Source: Psychrobacter sp. NG25 (GTDB lineage: Bacteria > Pseudomonadota > Gammaproteobacteria > Pseudomonadales > Moraxellaceae). Taken from it: DNA of 64,000 nucleotides. The stretch spans positions 267,390 through 331,389 of the forward strand of contig NZ_JADGMV010000004.1 in NCBI RefSeq assembly GCF_015234355.1, read 5' to 3'. The position numbers were made by a program, and so were the translations under genes. The notes beneath the pieces were generated by a model, which was given only the letters and a program-made list of their open reading frames with translations, was not told where the DNA came from and did no database searches. Every line of letters starts with the position of its first letter. The stretch's first letter is position 1. Shown one piece after another: positions 60,965-64,000 of this stretch.

Positions 60965-63529
60965 TTACTTTGATTTGTCACCAAGTTTATAAGCCAAGAC
61001 GTAATCACCAATGGTTGTACCAACTGAACCATGTCCACCAGCAACCAATAGCACCATTTGCTCACCTTTAGAATTCAAATAAGTCATTGGTGTGGCTTGA
61101 CCGCCTGCTGGAATACGAACGTTCCATAGCACGTCGCCATTTTTCAAATCATAAGCTCGGAAGTTGTTTTCCGTCGCTGCTGACAAGAACGCTACGCCGC
61201 CCTTAGTAATGATAGGACCACCGATACCAGGGACACCCAATTCCAGTTTGATAGGAATAGGAGACAAGTCTTGTACGGTACCATTTTTACGCTGATAAGC
61301 GATGTCACCAGTGGCTAGATCTGCACCTGCTATCGTGCCCCATGGTGGCTGCTGACAAGGAACACCTAGCGGCGATAAGAAAGGCCCAAGCTCGACTGCA
61401 TAATCGGCGCCTTCGTTCCCATTGACTCCTTGCTCACCTTTGTTGGTTTCTGCATCGCCCAATGTATCTCTAGGAATGAGTTTTGAGGTAAATGCCAAAT
61501 ATGTCGGCATACCAAACATTACGCCATTCTCAGGATCGACCGCGATGCCGCCCCAGTTAAAGGTGCCGAAGTTACCAGGATAGATCAAACTACCATTGGT
61601 TGATGGTGGTGTATAGCGACCATCATAATTGAGCTGATTGAACTCAATACGACACATCATTTGATCAATGAGACTGGCGCCCCACATGTCTTTTTCAGTC
61701 AACGGTTCAGGCTCAAAGCTCAAACCAGAGTAAGGCTGAGTCGGTGCTGCATGCTCTCCTGCTACCAGATACCCTTGCGGCGCATCACGTTCTTTAATCG
61801 GTACAATCGGCTCGCCAGTTGCACGGTTCAAGACATAGACGTCACCTTGTTTGGTCGGTACGACCAATGCAGGCTGGACACCATCAGCGGTATCTAAGTC
61901 AAGCAATGTTGGCTGAGCAGGGGTGTCCATATCCCAAAGGTCATGATGGACAAACTGCTGAACCCAGCGTGCTTCACCGGTTTTGAGATCTAACGCGACC
62001 ACAGACGTTGCATATTTTTCTTCAGCGGCATTTCGATAACTGCCTAGCTGATCAGGCGTACGATTGCCCATTGGGAAATAGGCTAATCCAAGCTCTTCAT
62101 CGGCAGTGGCGACTGACCATGAATTCGGCGAGCTGGTCTTATAAGTTTGGGTTGGGTCATTGACATCGAAAGGTGCTGTGTTTTCAGGATCGCCTGAGTC
62201 CCAGTTCCAAAGCAGCTCACCAGTATTGACATTATAAGCACGGATCACACCAGAAGGTGAGTTGACATCATAGTTATCGTTGACAGCACCAGCTACGATG
62301 ATGGTATCACCAGCGATTACTGGTGGTGACGTCGAATAATAATACCCTGCTTGATTAAATGGCATGTTATGCATCAAATCTAGTGCACCATCATCACCAA
62401 AATCTTGGCAGCGTTGACCAGTGTTTGGATCAAGTGCATATAATTTAGCATCAGAGGTTGGAATAAATATCTTGGCATCGCATTGTTTAGACGCGTTTTC
62501 AAAAGTATTACCAACGATTTTTTCAACCATCACATTACTGCTGGCCGCAGCTTCATTAGTAATGGCGCTGTTATCGGTTGTCTCTTCATTAGTAAGGGCA
62601 GGCGTCGTATTAGAGCCCGATTGACCAGCATAATAAGACACACCACGGCAAGTTTGATGCTGGCGTTGTAGGTTTTTCTCTACTTTTGGATCAAACGTCC
62701 ATAGTGACTCACCAGAGTCAGCATCTAATGCCATTACCCAGTTGTGAGGCGTACATAAGTACAGCGCATTGCCAATTTTTAACGGCGTTGCTTGATAAGT
62801 AGTCTCGCCGACATCGTCAGGACCTTTGACATCACCTGTTTGGATTTGCCAAGCCAGCTCTAAATCTTTGACATTATCAGTGTTGATTTGAGTTAAAGGC
62901 GAGTAACGTTGCCCATAGTCAGTACGACCATAAGCGCTCCATTCACCATCTGGCGTTTGCTGGCCGTTTGATAGAGGATCACCAAGATTTGCAGCAGTAT
63001 CGGTTGATGTTGCGTTTTGCTCGCCATCATCTGCGGCGCTCAAATCAAGCTCGCCTAATTTATCAGTGGCGTTGTTTGCTAAGCTACCAAAAGAGAGCAG
63101 CGCGCCTACGCCGACACTAGCAAGCAGTCCCCAATAATATAGAGGGCTTTTCTTATTCGTCTCTGTGGTCGTGTTTGTTGACGTGCTAGCAGCGCTCGTC
63201 GATACGGCAGTCTTATGCCCACGCATCTTATTTGACACCCAAGGCAATAGCATGAGCAAACCAAATATGAGCGGGAAACCAACTCGAGGTGCTAGTGCCC
63301 ACCAGTAAAAGCCAGATTCCCACAGTGCCCAGACAATGGTCGCGACTATAAAGAGAGCATATAGCCCGTAAGCACTCCAATGTTTTTTGAACAATAAAAA
63401 TGCTGTCGTTAGCATGATAACGCCAGCAAAAAGATAGTAAGGACTACCGCCTAAAGAGAGCAGATAAGCGCCACCGATAAGTAGAGGGGCGGCGAAAATT
63501 GCCATAATGATCGCTACGAGTTTTTCCAT
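60965..63529 (-). CDS. gcd: Membrane-bound PQQ-dependent glucose dehydrogenase
   Basis: 854 residues from ATG 63529 (AGGTGA 9 nt upstream; the longer frame to 63619 is not family-like). Residues 1-130 hold about five membrane segments with the ubiquinone site, followed by an eight-bladed PQQ propeller. Close matches to E. coli Gcd include TCRGVSYY, SSPNSWSVA, QFVHHDLWDMDTPAQPTLLD and GGQATPMTYL. It oxidises glucose to gluconolactone in the periplasm and passes electrons to ubiquinone. Between CRGVSYY and the next conserved strand there are about 34 extra residues (Thr/Asn/Glu-rich) relative to E. coli. A quinate dehydrogenase is less likely. Confidence 0.92.
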   Translation of the reverse strand: MEKLVAIIMAIFAAPLLIGGAYLLSLGGSPYYLFAGVIMLTTAFLLFKKHWSAYGLYALFIVATIVWALWESGFYWWALAPRVGFPLIFGLLMLLPWVSNKMRGHKTAVSTSAASTSTNTTTETNKKSPLYYWGLLASVGVGALLSFGSLANNATDKLGELDLSAADDGEQNATSTDTAANLGDPLSNGQQTPDGEWSAYGRTDYGQRYSPLTQINTDNVKDLELAWQIQTGDVKGPDDVGETTYQATPLKIGNALYLCTPHNWVMALDADSGESLWTFDPKVEKNLQRQHQTCRGVSYYAGQSGSNTTPALTNEETTDNSAITNEAAASSNVMVEKIVGNTFENASKQCDAKIFIPTSDAKLYALDPNTGQRCQDFGDDGALDLMHNMPFNQAGYYYSTSPPVIAGDTIIVAGAVNDNYDVNSPSGVIRAYNVNTGELLWNWDSGDPENTAPFDVNDPTQTYKTSSPNSWSVATADEELGLAYFPMGNRTPDQLGSYRNAAEEKYATSVVALDLKTGEARWVQQFVHHDLWDMDTPAQPTLLDLDTADGVQPALVVPTKQGDVYVLNRATGEPIVPIKERDAPQGYLVAGEHAAPTQPYSGLSFEPEPLTEKDMWGASLIDQMMCRIEFNQLNYDGRYTPPSTNGSLIYPGNFGTFNWGGIAVDPENGVMFGMPTYLAFTSKLIPRDTLGDAETNKGEQGVNGNEGADYAVELGPFLSPLGVPCQQPPWGTIAGADLATGDIAYQRKNGTVQDLSPIPIKLELGVPGIGGPIITKGGVAFLSAATENNFRAYDLKNGDVLWNVRIPAGGQATPMTYLNSKGEQMVLLVAGGHGSVGTTIGDYVLAYKLGDKSK

Positions 63530-64000
63530 GAGCGGTATCACCTGTTTACAGAAAGTCAAATTGACATGCAGTGGTCGACACCCAGTAGCCATTAAACGTC
63601 TAGGCGTCCAGCAATACATGCATAAATAAAAAACAGAACGTTGGATGACGTTCTAGACTCTATTTTATCATTTGTGCATAAGTTCGGTAAAGGTGGGGTA
63701 AGCTGAGAGTAACGGTTCAGCAGGGTTTTTTAGTTGTTGAATTGTTTCTGACACAGTTACATAAAGTCGCGACTATACTGACATATTTCTGCATCATCAC
63801 GTACTGCCATCAAGCGATTAAATCCTGATAGTTCCTATTTTAATAGGCTAAAAATCTAGCTTGCCGTTTGCATAGCAGATATTGTATATAGTATGTGCTT
63901 TATTGACTGTGGTATATGCCAAGATAAGTATGTTTTATTATTACCGCCAGGTGGCGTAGTTAAAATTTCCCAAGTTAACATCTAACAAATTGACAGCAGG
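63530..64000. other. Upstream region of gcd to the window end
   Basis: 471 bp with a short hairpin (63628-63654). No open frame with coding character and no repeat were found. Confidence 0.5.
63628..63654 (-). terminator. Hairpin with T run upstream of gcd
   Basis: On the minus strand AGAACGT-CATCCA-ACGTTCT is followed by GTTTTTT. It may end a transcript from beyond the right edge or act as a leader element of gcd. Confidence 0.4.

Noticed and set aside
63755..63780. GACTATA-like string near GTCGCGAC
   Set aside because: Isolated 7 bp match with no second end or core; expected by chance in this AT-rich DNA.
1..64000. CRISPR arrays, prophage modules or insertion sequences
   Set aside because: No regularly spaced repeats, phage structural genes or transposase frames were found; the only repeat family seen is short and non-coding.

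Overview
The window looks like chromosome from a gamma-proteobacterium of the Moraxellaceae, most likely Psychrobacter. This is inferred from moderate-to-low G+C, AT-rich gaps, many BCCT osmolyte carriers, the nudC/fimL and dnaQ/rnhA neighbours, EstA- and RluF-type proteins, and a dispersed roughly 110 bp intergenic repeat. No CRISPR array, prophage, insertion-sequence transposase, rRNA or intact tRNA gene was seen. The gene content is mostly core metabolism, transport and stress.

Layout. 1-4.5 kb: end of a type IB topoisomerase, an acyl-CoA ligase with a 3-hydroxyacyl-CoA-type SDR, and an L,D-transpeptidase-like protein. 4.5-9 kb: clpB with a heat-shock-like promoter, then a soluble sugar dehydrogenase. 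9.1-14.6 kb: three tandem BCCT carriers, each with its own terminator. 14.6-24.3 kb, minus strand: a Kazal-like lipoprotein, DUF3144, metK, a DJ-1/PfpI protein, nth with an orphan rnfB-like gene, nudC, a fimL-like gene, dnaQ and rnhA. 24.6-27.6 kb: small envelope proteins and a Tat-type LD-carboxypeptidase. 27.7-34.5 kb: an AraC/GlxA regulator divergent from an acyl-CoA oxidation cluster (acyl-CoA dehydrogenase, zinc-free MDR reductase, two SDRs, CitE-like lyase). 34.7-37.9 kb: a MacA-like/permease/ATPase exporter. 37.9-41.7 kb: a TetR regulator, two glutathione transferases and an MFS carrier. 42-45.2 kb: sotB-like, acuR-like and acuI. 45.6-50.8 kb: an unknown protein, a TonB receptor with a possible Fur box, and an EstA-type autotransporter esterase. 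51-64 kb: arfB, unknown proteins, a Crp/Fnr regulator divergent from an aldolase-hydrolase pair, rluF, a SRPBCC protein, DUF1244, a Sel1-repeat protein, secreted and unknown proteins, and a membrane PQQ glucose dehydrogenase.

The clearest regulatory structure is as follows. (i) The same TetR-type palindrome, TGAACG-NN-CGTTCA, overlaps the -35 box of two promoters of matching geometry, one before the GST operon and one before the MFS gene. (ii) Three related operators lie around acuR-acuI; one fills the spacer of a near-consensus acuR promoter whose predicted start point coincides with the ATG. (iii) Two abutting 21 bp direct repeats lie between the AraC-type regulator and its divergent acyl-CoA cluster. 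(iv) A MITE-like repeat with TATAGTC/GACTATA ends occurs in full or partial form at several intergenic sites.

From sequence alone no wholly new defence or biosynthetic system is evident. The most useful leads are these regulons, the repeat family, the diverged third BCCT carrier, the acidic DnaQ extension, a structured leader near 45.5 kb and a degraded tRNA-like sequence near 60.0 kb.
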